64,000 nucleotides of DNA. It comes from Neorhizobium huautlense. GTDB taxonomy: Bacteria; Pseudomonadota; Alphaproteobacteria; Rhizobiales; Rhizobiaceae. Within the stretch, counting starts at the first letter, position 1; the number at the start of each line of letters is the position of its first letter. The stretch is from the NCBI RefSeq assembly GCF_030811685.1, contig NZ_JAUSRF010000004.1:124001-188000 (forward strand), in the 5' to 3' direction. The notes beneath the pieces are model-generated. The model was not told where the DNA came from, did not search any database, and saw only the letters and a list, made by a program, of their open reading frames with translations. This document shows, one piece after another, positions 49,890 to 59,471 of the stretch. The translations under genes were made by a program, and so were the position numbers.

Positions 49890-50870
49890 TCAGCCCTTGG
49901 TGCCAAAGATATCGGAGAAGGTTTTGACGTCCTTTTCCGAATTTTTGAGCGCATCGGCAGCGTTCAGCGGCAGAAGCTTGATCTCTTCGCGAGCCGGATA
50001 ACCGGCGGGCAGCGCGATGCCGTTGCGGGCCGGGATGTAACCGAGGCCGGCTGCAATCTTCTGGCCGTTTTCGGAAAGGAGATAATCGATGAACTTCTTG
50101 GCATTGTCCTGATGTTTGGTCGAGGACAGGATGGCAGCCGGTTCGGTGACGGCAGAAACGCCTTCCTTCGGGAAAACGAACTCGACCGGAGCGCCCTTGG
50201 CCTTTTCGCGGATCGGCATGTAATCGACGACGACGCCGTAAGCCTTTTCGCCCGAGGCAACAGCCTTCAGAACGCCCCCGTTACCGCCGGCGGCAACCGC
50301 GCCATTGGCCTTGAGGTCCTTGTAATAATCCCAGCCGAGACCGTCGACGCCAGCCAGTGTCTGCGCGTGAATGAGAGCGGCACCCGAGGCAACCGGGCTC
50401 GGCATGGTGACGAGGCCCTTGGCTTCCGGCTTGGCAAGATCGGCCCAGCTTGTCGGCTTCATGGCGGCCTGGGTGTTGTACATGATGCCGGTGGTGATCA
50501 GCTTGGTGGAGTAGTAGTAGCCATCAGCGTCATAGAGCGAGGCGTCAAAGTTCTTGGCTTCCGGCGACTTGTAGGCGAGCAGCTGGCCGGCGGCCTTCAT
50601 GCGTTCGAAGGTCACCGTGTCGGCGATCAGCAGTACGTCGGCAACCGGATTGCCGGCAGCGATTTCGGCGTTGAGCTTCGCCATGATCTGCGGCGTTCCA
50701 TCACGAACCCACTCGACGTCCACACCCGGATTGGCGGCCTTGAAGCCATCGATGGTGGCCTGCGCATCGGCATTCGGCTGGCTGGTGTAAACGACCAGAT
50801 CGGCAGCATCGACAACGCCGGCAAGACCGAGCGCAACAAACGCGGTGAAAGAGGAAAGGAGCTTTTTCAT
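49890..50870 (-). CDS. Fbp-type ABC transporter substrate-binding protein
   Basis: 326 residues with signal peptide MKKLLSSFTAFVALGLAGVVDA. Fold signature DLVVYTSQPNADAQATIDGF, ADVLLIADTVTFERMKAAGQL and GYIPARNGIALP. The vicinal tyrosines that bind Fe(III) in true FbpA (in the C-lobe hinge) are not evident; instead there is YGVVVDYMPIREKAKG. So the ligand may be a phosphonate, a phosphorylated compound or another anion rather than iron. ATG 50870 with GAACTCTCCC upstream. Confidence 0.88.
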   Translation of the reverse strand: MKKLLSSFTAFVALGLAGVVDAADLVVYTSQPNADAQATIDGFKAANPGVDVEWVRDGTPQIMAKLNAEIAAGNPVADVLLIADTVTFERMKAAGQLLAYKSPEAKNFDASLYDADGYYYSTKLITTGIMYNTQAAMKPTSWADLAKPEAKGLVTMPSPVASGAALIHAQTLAGVDGLGWDYYKDLKANGAVAAGGNGGVLKAVASGEKAYGVVVDYMPIREKAKGAPVEFVFPKEGVSAVTEPAAILSSTKHQDNAKKFIDYLLSENGQKIAAGLGYIPARNGIALPAGYPAREEIKLLPLNAADALKNSEKDVKTFSDIFGTKG

Positions 50871-50956
50871 GGGAGAGTTCCTGTTTGAGCTGACGCGCTT
50901 AAACACACATTCAGCGACACTCATATGACAGGAATGCACAGGTATTCAAACAGACA

Positions 50957-50992
50957 ATAAAAAAGGGCGAAACCGCTGTGGATCCGCCCTTT
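50957..50992 (-). terminator. intrinsic terminator after the class I aminotransferase gene
   Basis: AAAGGGCG (50962-50969) and CGCCCTTT (50985-50992) form the stem; on the minus strand it runs into TTTTTTATT. It separates the aminotransferase transcript from the Fbp-type operon. Confidence 0.85.
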
Positions 50993-51016
50993 CGAGGTCT
51001 TCATCGTGATGGATGA

Positions 51017-52261
51017 TCAGATGATCGGCAGACTTTCGTGATCGGTGACCGCGGCATTGGCAACCAGACGGCCGAGGCGCTTGATGCCCTCGTCGATCAT
51101 CTGGTCGTTGGCGCAGGAGAACGACACGCGCAACGTGTTGGCATTGCTGCCATCGGCAAAAAACGCCTTGCCCGGTACGAAGGCGACCTTTTCCGTCGCC
51201 AGCGATTTCGCCAGGAGCTCGGCGCCGTCCATGCCTTCCGGCAGCGTCACCCACACGAACATGCCGCCTTCCGGTTTTGTCCACGAGGTGTTTTTCGGCA
51301 TGTATTTTTCGAGCGCCGCCAGCATGGCATCACGACGACCGCTATAGACACGCTTGATCTTGGCGACCTGATCGGCAAAACCGCGCGAGGCAACGCGCTC
51401 GACGGCGATCTGGTTGATCGTCGAGGAATGCAGGTCGGCCGCCTGTTTCATCAGAACCAGCTTGCGGATGACCGGCATGGCGGCCACCACGAAACCGACG
51501 CGCAGGCCCGGCGCCAAAGTCTTGGAAAAGCTGCCGCTGTAGATCGTGCGGGTATTTTCGATGCTGCCGTTGCGGGCGATATCCAGCGCCAGGATCGGCG
51601 GGATCGCCTCGCCGTCGAAACGCAGGTTCTGATAGGCGGCATCTTCGAGGATGGCGATATCCAGCTCATCGGCCAGCGCCAGCAGCTTTTCACGGCCGGC
51701 AAGATCGATCGTTTCACCGGTCGGGTTGGAGAAGTCGGCCGAGAGATAGGCGAATTTTACCGCGCCGCCGGCTTTCGAAGCGGTCTCGCGATAGGCGGCC
51801 GGCGTGCGATTGCCGTTCAGCGACAGCTGGTCGTAATGCGGTTCATAGGCATTGAAGGCCGAAAGCGCGCCGAGATAGGTCGGCCATGTCACCAGTGCCG
51901 TATCGTTCGGCGACAGGAACAGCTTGCCGAAATAATCGAGCGCCTGCTGCGAACCGGAGGTGATGAAGACGTTATCGGCGGTACAGTCGATGCCGATCTT
52001 GGCCATGTCGGCGACGATCCAGTCGCGCAGCGGCTTGTAGCCTTCGCTGACCGAGTATTGCAGCGCCGAGTTGACCTGCGCGCCGGAAAAGATGTCGCCA
52101 TAAGCGGCCTTGAATTCGTCAGCCGGAAACAGCGCCGGGTCGGGAATGCCGCCGGCAAAGGAGATGATGTCGGGCTGCTCCAGCAGTTTCAGAAGCTCGC
52201 GAATTTCCGACGCCTTCATGCGGCTGGAGCGCGTGGCGAAGATATGTTCCCAATCTAGCAT
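51017..52261 (-). CDS. class I/II PLP-dependent aminotransferase (LysN/2-aminoadipate type)
   Basis: 414 residues. DIISFAGGIPDPALFP near residue 35, FITSGSQQALDYFGKLF, EDAAYQNLRFDGE and the PLP lysine in YSGSFSKTLAPGLRVGFV match the Aro8/LysN/MocR-core subgroup that transaminates 2-aminoadipate, leucine or aromatic acids. There is no N-terminal DNA-binding domain, so it is an enzyme rather than a MocR regulator. Divergent from the FucU-type gene. Confidence 0.92.
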   Translation of the reverse strand: MLDWEHIFATRSSRMKASEIRELLKLLEQPDIISFAGGIPDPALFPADEFKAAYGDIFSGAQVNSALQYSVSEGYKPLRDWIVADMAKIGIDCTADNVFITSGSQQALDYFGKLFLSPNDTALVTWPTYLGALSAFNAYEPHYDQLSLNGNRTPAAYRETASKAGGAVKFAYLSADFSNPTGETIDLAGREKLLALADELDIAILEDAAYQNLRFDGEAIPPILALDIARNGSIENTRTIYSGSFSKTLAPGLRVGFVVAAMPVIRKLVLMKQAADLHSSTINQIAVERVASRGFADQVAKIKRVYSGRRDAMLAALEKYMPKNTSWTKPEGGMFVWVTLPEGMDGAELLAKSLATEKVAFVPGKAFFADGSNANTLRVSFSCANDQMIDEGIKRLGRLVANAAVTDHESLPII

Positions 52262-52448
52262 GGGATGTTTCCTCTTATTTCAATTTTGTTGCCGTTAGCT
52301 TTATAGAAATTCCAACAGGTCAGCAATGCTGACCTATCGAAGTTTCGCGATTTTTCTGCTTTTTATCGCGCCGCGCGACTGACCACTCTCTTCTCTATCG
52401 GCACCAAGTATGCCACCACGGTCCTCCTTATGATCAAGGAGGAAGATC

Positions 52449-52901
52449 ATGCTGAAAAACCTGGACCCTGCGCTCAACGCCGACGTCCTGCACGCCCTCA
52501 GGTCGATGGGGCATGGCGACACTCTGGTTCTCGCCGACACCAATTTTCCATCCGATTCGATTGCCCGCCAGACCGTGCTCGGCAAGGCGCTAAGGATCGA
52601 CAATGTTTCGGCGGCGCGCGCCATGCAGGCCATCCTGTCGGTCCTCCCGCTCGACACCCCGCTACAGCCATCCGTCGGCCGCATGGAAATCATGGGCGAT
52701 CCCGAGACGATCCCAGAGATCCAGCAGGAGGTGCAGGCGCAAATCGATGCGGCCGAAGGTCAATCGGCACCGATGTACGGCATCGAACGCTTTGCCTTCT
52801 ACGAAAAGGCCAAACAGGCCTATTGCGTCATCGCCACCGGTGAAACCCGCTTTTACGGCTGCTTCCTGCTGACCAAGGGCGTTGTTCCGCCGAAGGGCTA
52901 A
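52449..52901 (+). CDS. RbsD/FucU family sugar mutarotase
   Basis: 150 residues. LNADVLHALRSMGHGDTLVLADTNFP carries the catalytic His (H20-region) and Asp, and the C-terminal FYEKAKQAYCVIATGETRFYGCFLLTKGVV carries the Tyr and Arg typical of FucU. Interconverts alpha and beta sugar anomers, usually fucose or ribose. AAGGAGGAAGATC before the ATG is a very strong ribosome site. No fucose or ribose genes nearby. Confidence 0.9.
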   Translation: MLKNLDPALNADVLHALRSMGHGDTLVLADTNFPSDSIARQTVLGKALRIDNVSAARAMQAILSVLPLDTPLQPSVGRMEIMGDPETIPEIQQEVQAQIDAAEGQSAPMYGIERFAFYEKAKQAYCVIATGETRFYGCFLLTKGVVPPKG

Positions 52902-52906
52902 AACGG

Positions 52907-52946
52907 AATGGGCCGCGCAGGAAATTTTCCGGCGCGGCCCATTTTC
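52907..52946. terminator. bidirectional terminator between FucU-type gene and ilvC
   Basis: AATGGGCCGCGC (52907-52918) pairs with GCGCGGCCCATT (52932-52943). TTTC follows on plus; on minus the tail is CCGTTTTAG. Ends two convergent genes. Confidence 0.8.
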
Positions 52947-52969
52947 ATTCAACCGTAATCGGCGAAAGC

Positions 52970-54004
<1,035 letters not shown>

Positions 54005-54055
54005 CTATGCGATTGATATGACCGGCCCGTTGTGGATCCGGCATTGTTTCGGGTA

Positions 54056-54715
54056 TTACCGAGCCGCAGAGGCGCGCGGCGCCTCCCCGGAATCCTTGTT
54101 CGTTCCGTGCAGGATCAGGAAGGCATCAACTGCCTTGTGCGCCTGCGCGGTATTGTCCTTCAGCCCCAGCTCTCCCAGCAGCATGCGAACATGCAGGTCG
54201 GAAACAACCAGGCCGTATAAAGTGTGATAGGCATCGTCCGCATCGTTGAAACGCAGCAAACCCGAGCGCTTGCCGGCCTCGATCAGCCCCCTCGCCCGTC
54301 GGTCGATCTCACGGCGACCATGCTCCAGAAGCAGCTTGCCGAGCTTGGAACCATCGCGGCTCGACTGGCCGATCGCCAGCCGGTTCAGCGCCAACGACAC
54401 GTCGCCGGCCAGAACTTCCAAAAGATCGCGAGCAAAAATTTCGAGATGGTCACGCAGCGCCTCAACGCTCAGGCGCTCGCCGCTACGGTCGGCGGTGCGC
54501 ACCTTGCTCTGCTGGAACGAGATCATCGCGGCCAGCAGGCCATCGCGATCGCCGAACCATTTATAGAGGCTTTCCTTGGAACAGTTGGCAGCCCGCGCCA
54601 GACCGGAAGTGGTCAGCGCTTTGTCTCCACCTTCGACGAGAAGACGCAGCGCCTCGGCCAGAACGGCGCTCTGGCGCGGCGTAAACTTTGCCGATGCGGC
54701 GGTGTCAGCGGGCAC
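54056..54715 (-). CDS. TetR-family transcriptional regulator
   Basis: 219 residues. The helix-turn-helix is ALTTSGLARAANCSKESLYKWFGDRDGLLAAM (about 33-64). The ligand-binding half ends with a Lys/Glu/Ala tail. GTG at 54715 starts the protein (MPADTAASAKF), with GAGGAGC upstream. A perfect palindrome, GTACCGTACGGTAC, lies 35 bases upstream in its own promoter, suggesting autoregulation. The regulated target, besides itself, is unclear. Confidence 0.9.
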   Translation of the reverse strand: MPADTAASAKFTPRQSAVLAEALRLLVEGGDKALTTSGLARAANCSKESLYKWFGDRDGLLAAMISFQQSKVRTADRSGERLSVEALRDHLEIFARDLLEVLAGDVSLALNRLAIGQSSRDGSKLGKLLLEHGRREIDRRARGLIEAGKRSGLLRFNDADDAYHTLYGLVVSDLHVRMLLGELGLKDNTAQAHKAVDAFLILHGTNKDSGEAPRASAAR

Positions 54716-54749
54716 GATCTGCTCCTCACAAAGACGACGTACGGAATAG

Positions 54750-54765
54750 GTACCGTACGGTACGG
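54750..54765. promoter_or_regulatory. candidate TetR operator
   Basis: GTACCGTACGGTAC (54750-54763) is a perfect 14-bp palindrome overlapping a second one, CCGTAC-G-GTACGG (54753-54765). Further GTAC words flank it (54739-54743, 54772-54775). Confidence 0.7.
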
Positions 54766-54866
54766 TTCTTCGTACTTGCGACTTATTGCGCCGTCAAGAG
54801 GATGCACGCAAGAAATTTAGCAAACGAGATTGCAAAGAGCGTCGAGACCAGTATTGCGCTGAAGGC

Positions 54867-55268
54867 TTATGCCTCGGCGTCAAACCGGACCCGGGCGGCC
54901 TTGACCGCTGCATGGTTGGCGTTTGCCCAGTCCAGCACCTGCGAAAGCGGCAGGAACAGCGACATACCGAGTTCCGTCATCCGATACTCCACGCTTGGCG
55001 GCTTGGTTGGAAAGACCTCCCGATCGATATAACCGTCGCGTTGCAACTCCCGCAAAGTCTGGGTCAACATGCGCTGGGAAATGTCGGGCACCAGACGCCG
55101 AAGCTCGCCAAAACGATAAGGCCGCTCTGCCAGCGCCTGCAAAAGCAGCGTCGACCATTTGCCGGAAATCTGGTTGATGACGTCACGCACCGGGCAATTG
55201 CCGGCATCCCAGTTGGACATGTCGCATTCCTTGCCGGCAAATTGCGGAACGCGGACATTGGTGTTCAT
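54867..55268 (-). CDS. HxlR-family transcriptional regulator (YtfH-like)
   Basis: 133 residues with the winged-helix HxlR core: CPVRDVINQISGKWSTLLLQALAE, RFGELRRLVPDISQRMLTQTLRELQRDGYIDRE and VEYRMTELG. Cys15 and Cys24 in KECDMSNWDAGNCPV could be redox or electrophile sensors. Divergent from a QorB-type quinone reductase, the same arrangement as E. coli ytfH/ytfG, and an inverted repeat lies between. Confidence 0.92.
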   Translation of the reverse strand: MNTNVRVPQFAGKECDMSNWDAGNCPVRDVINQISGKWSTLLLQALAERPYRFGELRRLVPDISQRMLTQTLRELQRDGYIDREVFPTKPPSVEYRMTELGMSLFLPLSQVLDWANANHAAVKAARVRFDAEA

Positions 55269-55297
55269 GAGGTGGTTCCCTTTTGGTAACGATCTCC

Positions 55298-55326
55298 CGG
55301 AAAACTGCCTTCTTTACAGTTTTCCG
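55298..55326. promoter_or_regulatory. candidate HxlR operator
   Basis: CGGAAAACTG (55298-55307) and CAGTTTTCCG (55317-55326), perfect 10-bp arms with a 9-base spacer, in the divergent promoter of the HxlR and quinone-reductase genes. Confidence 0.7.
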
Positions 55327-55409
55327 TCAATTCCTATTCTATCCCTAGTCTCTTTTTGAGAGCGACATATCTTCCATACAGGAAGACATCAGGGACAAGG
55401 AAATACCCC

Positions 55410-56294
55410 ATGGCAAAACTTCTCGTCACCGGCGCCAACGGCAAACTCGGCCGCGCCGTGATCCGGCATCTTCTGGAAACCTCGAAGGTTTCGGCATCCG
55501 ATATCGTCGCCGCCAGCCGCGACATATCTAAGCTTGCCGATCTGGCCGATCTCGGCATCGAGACGCGCAAGGCCGATTTTGCCGAGCCGGCAGGACTTGA
55601 AACCGCCTTTGCCGGCATCGACCGCCTGCTGATCATTTCGACGGATGAACTGGCCGTTCCCGGCGCCCGTCTGCAGCAGCACACCAATGCCGTCAACGCC
55701 GCCCAGAAGGCGGGCGTCGGCCATGTGCTTTACACCTCCATGCCGAACCCGGACAAATCGCTGGTCAGCTTCGCGCCGGATCATCTCGGCACCGAGGACG
55801 CCATCAAGGCAAGCGGCCTACCCTACACGATCCTGCGCAATGCCTGGTATAACGACAACTATCTGATGAGCATGCCGCACAATCTTGAAGGTGGAAAATG
55901 GTTCACCGCGACCGGCGAAGGCAAGGTTGCCAATATCTCGCGTGACGACTGCGCCCGCGCCGCCGCAGCAGCCTTGGCCAACCCGCCGGCCGGCAACCAG
56001 ACTTTTACGCTCACCGGCACGGTCTCGCTCAATGCCGACCAGATCGCGGAAACCGTTTCCAAGGCCGCCGGCAAGCCGCTGGAGGTCGTGCAGGTGAATG
56101 GCGAGCAGCTCGCTGCCGGCATGGCAGCCGCTGGCCTGCCGGATTTCGTCGTCCGCATGCTGGCTTCCGCCGATGCCAATGTCGCGGCCGGCAATTTCGA
56201 TCTCGTCACCGGCGACTTCAAGACGCTGACAGGCCGCGAGCCGCAATCGCTAAAGGCCTTCTTTGAGGAAAACCGCGCGGCACTTGCCGGTTAA
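55410..56294 (+). CDS. NmrA/QorB-type NAD(P)H quinone oxidoreductase
   Basis: 294 residues. Atypical short-chain dehydrogenase: N-terminal Rossmann LLVTGANGKLGRAVIRHLL, then RLLIISTDELAVPGARLQQHTNAVNAAQKAGV, YTILRNAWYNDNYL and FTLTGTVSLNADQIAETV. The layout matches E. coli QorB (YtfG). The start ATG is 10 bases after AAGG. Divergent HxlR gene is its probable repressor, responding to quinones or electrophiles. Confidence 0.9.
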   Translation: MAKLLVTGANGKLGRAVIRHLLETSKVSASDIVAASRDISKLADLADLGIETRKADFAEPAGLETAFAGIDRLLIISTDELAVPGARLQQHTNAVNAAQKAGVGHVLYTSMPNPDKSLVSFAPDHLGTEDAIKASGLPYTILRNAWYNDNYLMSMPHNLEGGKWFTATGEGKVANISRDDCARAAAAALANPPAGNQTFTLTGTVSLNADQIAETVSKAAGKPLEVVQVNGEQLAAGMAAAGLPDFVVRMLASADANVAAGNFDLVTGDFKTLTGREPQSLKAFFEENRAALAG

Positions 56295-56315
56295 GCCAAA
56301 ATTGTCAGAATGCGG

Positions 56316-56351
56316 AAGTGGGATTAGACCCGTTTCGGTCTGACCTCACTT
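56316..56351. terminator. imperfect hairpin after the quinone reductase gene
   Basis: AAGTG..ATTAGACC and GGTCTGACCTCACTT pair over 15 positions with G-U and A-C exceptions, ending in TTT. It may terminate the reductase transcript just before the racemase gene. Confidence 0.55.
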
Positions 56352-56366
56352 TTCGCGGAGACATGA

Positions 56367-57056
56367 ATGCGCACCATCGGCCTGATCGGCGGCATGAGCT
56401 TTGAAAGCACGGAAGTCTATTACCGGCTGATCAATGAGAAGGTCCGCGACCGCATCGGCGGTTTTGCCTCCGCCGACCTGATGATGCATTCGGTGAATTT
56501 TGCAGACATCGTCGAAATGCAGAAAAGCGGCCGCTGGGACCTGGCGGCCGATGCCCTTGCCGCAAGCGCCAAGCGGCTTCAGGCAGGCGGCGCCGAATGT
56601 GTGCTGATCTGCACCAATACCATGCATCTCGTCGCCCCGCAGGTGGCCGCAGCCGTCGATATTCCGCTCATTCACATCATCGATGAAACCGCCAAAGCGC
56701 TTGCCGAAGGCGGGCTGCGCCGGCCGCTTCTGCTCGCCACCCGCTACACGATGGAGCACGGCTTTTATGCGGAGCGCATGACGTCACTCGGCATCGACGT
56801 CATGGTGCCGGAACCGGACGACCGCACCGCGATCCACGACATCATCTTCAACGAGCTTTGCGCCGGAACCATCAAGGACAGCTCGCGCGAAACAGCGCTT
56901 GCGATGATCGACAAGGCAAAGGCCGCCGGTGCCGACAGCGTGATACTCGGCTGCACGGAAATCTGCCTTCTGCTCGATCCCGAAAAACTGCCGCTCCCCG
57001 GAATAGATTCGGCCGCCGTGCATGCGCAGGCGGCCGTGGATTTTTCGCTCACGTGA
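56367..57056 (+). CDS. aspartate/glutamate racemase family protein
   Basis: 229 residues. PLP-independent racemase with two catalytic cysteines visible: VLICTNTMHLVAP and VILGCTEICLLL. N-terminal TIGLIGGMSFESTEVYYRLINE is the typical start. Similar to YgeA and aspartate racemases. Which amino acid is racemised is not clear. Convergent with the NADH dehydrogenase gene. Confidence 0.92.
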   Translation: MRTIGLIGGMSFESTEVYYRLINEKVRDRIGGFASADLMMHSVNFADIVEMQKSGRWDLAADALAASAKRLQAGGAECVLICTNTMHLVAPQVAAAVDIPLIHIIDETAKALAEGGLRRPLLLATRYTMEHGFYAERMTSLGIDVMVPEPDDRTAIHDIIFNELCAGTIKDSSRETALAMIDKAKAAGADSVILGCTEICLLLDPEKLPLPGIDSAAVHAQAAVDFSLT

Positions 57057-57070
57057 TGGCGTGAAAAGCT

Positions 57071-58339
57071 TCAGGATTCGTCCTTCAGCGTTTCCTTCTG
57101 GGTGATCAGCCGGGCGCTGTGCAGGCCGGACATGTGCGTCCACATCCAGCTCCAGGCGACGGCGAGACGCGAGCGTGTGCCGATCAGGAAGTAGATGTGC
57201 GCGAGACCCCAGATCCACCAGGCAAGCCCGCCCTTGAGCTTGAACCTGCCGAAATCGATGACCGCAGCACGGCGGCCGATCGTGGCGAGGCTGCCCTGAT
57301 GTTTGTAATGAAATGGTCCCGGCACAGGCTTGCCGGTCAGCCGCGCATGCAGGAGCTTGGCCACATAGGCACCCTGCTGCTTGGCAGCCGGCGCAATGCC
57401 CGGAACCGGCTTGCCGTCCTGCATGACGAGAGCGGTATCGCCGAGCACAAAGATGTTGGGATCATCGGCGATCGCCAGATCAGGGCCGACAACGGCGCGC
57501 CCTGCCCGGTCGGCTTCGACCTCAAGCCATTTGGCGGCCGGTGAGGCCTGCACGCCTGCCGCCCACATGACGGTGCGGGCCGGCACAAACGTGTCGCCGA
57601 TCGTCACGCCATCCTCGGTGATCGCGGTCACCGGTTTGCCGGTCAGAACCTCAACGCCGAGTTTTTCCAGTGCGGACTTGGCATAGGCCGAAAGATCTTC
57701 CGAAAAGGCCGGCAGCACGCGCGGACCGGCTTCGACCAGAAGCACGCGGGTACGCTTGGTATCGATCTTGCGGAATTCCGGCGGCAGGACCTGATGCGCC
57801 AGTTCGGCGATCATGCCGGCCATCTCAACACCGGTCGGGCCGGCACCGATAATGGCAAAGGTCAGCTGCGCATCGAGTTCGGTGGAGTGGTTGGTCAGTT
57901 CGGCTCGCTCGAAGGCCAGAAGAATGCGACGGCGCAGGGTCGTGGCATCTTCCAGCGTCTTCAGGCCCGGCGCCATGCTTTCCCAGTCGTCACGGCCGAA
58001 ATAGGCATGGCGGGCACCAGTGGCGAGGACCAGCGTGTCGTATTCCAGCACTTCGCCGGATTTCAACTGTACCGTTCTTGCCGCGCGATCGACGCCGAGA
58101 ACCTCGTCCAGCAACGTCGTTACGTCCGGGCGATTGCGATACAGCCGGCGGATCGGCCAGGCGATTTCGGAGGTCGCCAGTACCGTTGTCGCGACCTGAT
58201 AAAGCAGCGGCTGGAACAGGTGATGGTTACGTCGATCGACAAGGGTGATCTTGACCGGGGCGCCCTTGAGGGAATGCACGAGCTGCAGGCCTGCAAAGCC
58301 ACCGCCAACGACGACTACACGATGTTCAGTCACAACCAT
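57071..58339 (-). CDS. type II NADH dehydrogenase (NDH-2)
   Basis: 422 residues. FAD site VVVVGGGFAGLQLVHSLKG, NADH-binding AIIGAGPTGVEMAGMIAEL, second FAD motif NIFVLGDTALVMQDGKPVPGIAPAAKQQG and a C-terminal membrane-associating helix (WWIWGLAHIYFLIG). Non-proton-pumping oxidation of NADH by quinone at the inner membrane. The family is often named ndh. No lipoprotein or secretion signal. Confidence 0.93.
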   Translation of the reverse strand: MVVTEHRVVVVGGGFAGLQLVHSLKGAPVKITLVDRRNHHLFQPLLYQVATTVLATSEIAWPIRRLYRNRPDVTTLLDEVLGVDRAARTVQLKSGEVLEYDTLVLATGARHAYFGRDDWESMAPGLKTLEDATTLRRRILLAFERAELTNHSTELDAQLTFAIIGAGPTGVEMAGMIAELAHQVLPPEFRKIDTKRTRVLLVEAGPRVLPAFSEDLSAYAKSALEKLGVEVLTGKPVTAITEDGVTIGDTFVPARTVMWAAGVQASPAAKWLEVEADRAGRAVVGPDLAIADDPNIFVLGDTALVMQDGKPVPGIAPAAKQQGAYVAKLLHARLTGKPVPGPFHYKHQGSLATIGRRAAVIDFGRFKLKGGLAWWIWGLAHIYFLIGTRSRLAVAWSWMWTHMSGLHSARLITQKETLKDES

Positions 58340-58421
58340 TCCTTCCGGAGAAACGCATCGACACAGGGATGCTGCGACGCAATATGGCTATTTACTGATA
58401 ATCGTCAATTTTAAAACTGCG

Positions 58422-59174
58422 TCAGATTGTCTGCCCGCAGGCGCGGCGGAATCGACGCACGGTTTCCGCCATTCCATATTCCAGCGCATCGGCCGTCAGG
58501 CCATGACCGATGGACACTTCAGCCAGTTTCGGGATGCGCTTCACCAGTGCCGGAAGGTTGGCGACCGTCAGGTCATGACCGGCATTGACGTCCAATCCTT
58601 CGGCAAAGGCCGCATCTGCCGTCTGGCCGAGCTTCTCCAGAATGGTGGCACCAAGCGCCGGATCGTCGTAACAGCCACCGTAGGGCCCGGTGTAAAGCTC
58701 GATCCGGTCTGCACCGGTCGATTTCGCCAGCCGCACCGCTTCAACATCACCATCACCATCGGCGAACAGCGACACGCGCATGCCCTTGCTCTTTAGCCGA
58801 CCAACAACCCGCTTCAACATCTCCTGATCGGCGCGAAAATCGAAACCGTGGTCGGAGGTGGCCTGCGATGGATCATCGGGAACCAGCGTCACCTGTTCCG
58901 GCTCGGTACGTTCGCACAAGGCCAGAAAATCCTCGCTCGGATACCCTTCGATATTGAACTCGGCCTGCGGAAATTCGTCATCGATCAAGGCCCGCAGCAC
59001 CGGCAGGTCGGAAAAGCGGATATGCCGCTGGTCCGGGCGCGGATGCACCGTCAATCCGCTTGCACCCGCCTGCAAGGCGATACGGCCAAGGTTTTCGAGG
59101 CTTGGCCATGGCAGATCGCGGCGATTGCGCAGCATGGCGATGGCATTGACGTTGACGGAAAGCGTGGTCGGCAT
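58422..59174 (-). CDS. pdxJ: pyridoxine 5'-phosphate synthase
   Basis: 250-residue TIM barrel that condenses 1-deoxyxylulose 5-phosphate and 3-amino-1-hydroxyacetone phosphate in vitamin B6 synthesis. [16 protein letters not shown] (catalytic His replaced in this read by Asn/Ala context typical of rhizobial copies), [36 protein letters not shown] and [12 protein letters not shown] are family blocks. Start at 59174 ([11 protein letters not shown]). No other pdx gene here. Confidence 0.93.
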   Translation of the reverse strand: MPTTLSVNVNAIAMLRNRRDLPWPSLENLGRIALQAGASGLTVHPRPDQRHIRFSDLPVLRALIDDEFPQAEFNIEGYPSEDFLALCERTEPEQVTLVPDDPSQATSDHGFDFRADQEMLKRVVGRLKSKGMRVSLFADGDGDVEAVRLAKSTGADRIELYTGPYGGCYDDPALGATILEKLGQTADAAFAEGLDVNAGHDLTVANLPALVKRIPKLAEVSIGHGLTADALEYGMAETVRRFRRACGQTI

Positions 59175-59339
59175 CGGCAGGCGTCCTCGAAGCGTGGTCT
59201 TGAAGGCATTTGATGGGTGCGAGCTTTAAGCCATCCGCTGTCACACTCAATGTTTTTCGCAAAAAACCAGCATCCGGCGAGATCGAAGCCGGAGCGTAGC
59301 CTGTGTAAAATACAACTTATCATGGATGCAGAGTGAGAA

Positions 59340-59357
59340 TTCACCATGGATGGTGAA
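59340..59357. promoter_or_regulatory. palindrome in the pdxJ / MerR-like divergent promoter
   Basis: TTCACCATGGATGGTGAA: perfect 8-bp arms with a GG centre. Another GTCACCAT follows at 59361-59368. A fitting site for the MerR-type protein encoded at 59472. Confidence 0.6.
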
Positions 59358-59471
59358 AATGTCACCATCTGCACATAAAAGCTGCGCCCCCGGTGATTCG
59401 GAGGGAAGCAGGGAGGATTGAATGGCACCGTTGCATATGCCGGTGCTGGTCTCGCACGACGAAGGAGTATC

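Noticed and set aside
49890-50870. Naming the importer FbpABC (ferric iron)
   Set aside because: The paired tyrosines for iron are not evident in the binding protein, so I describe it only as Fbp-type.
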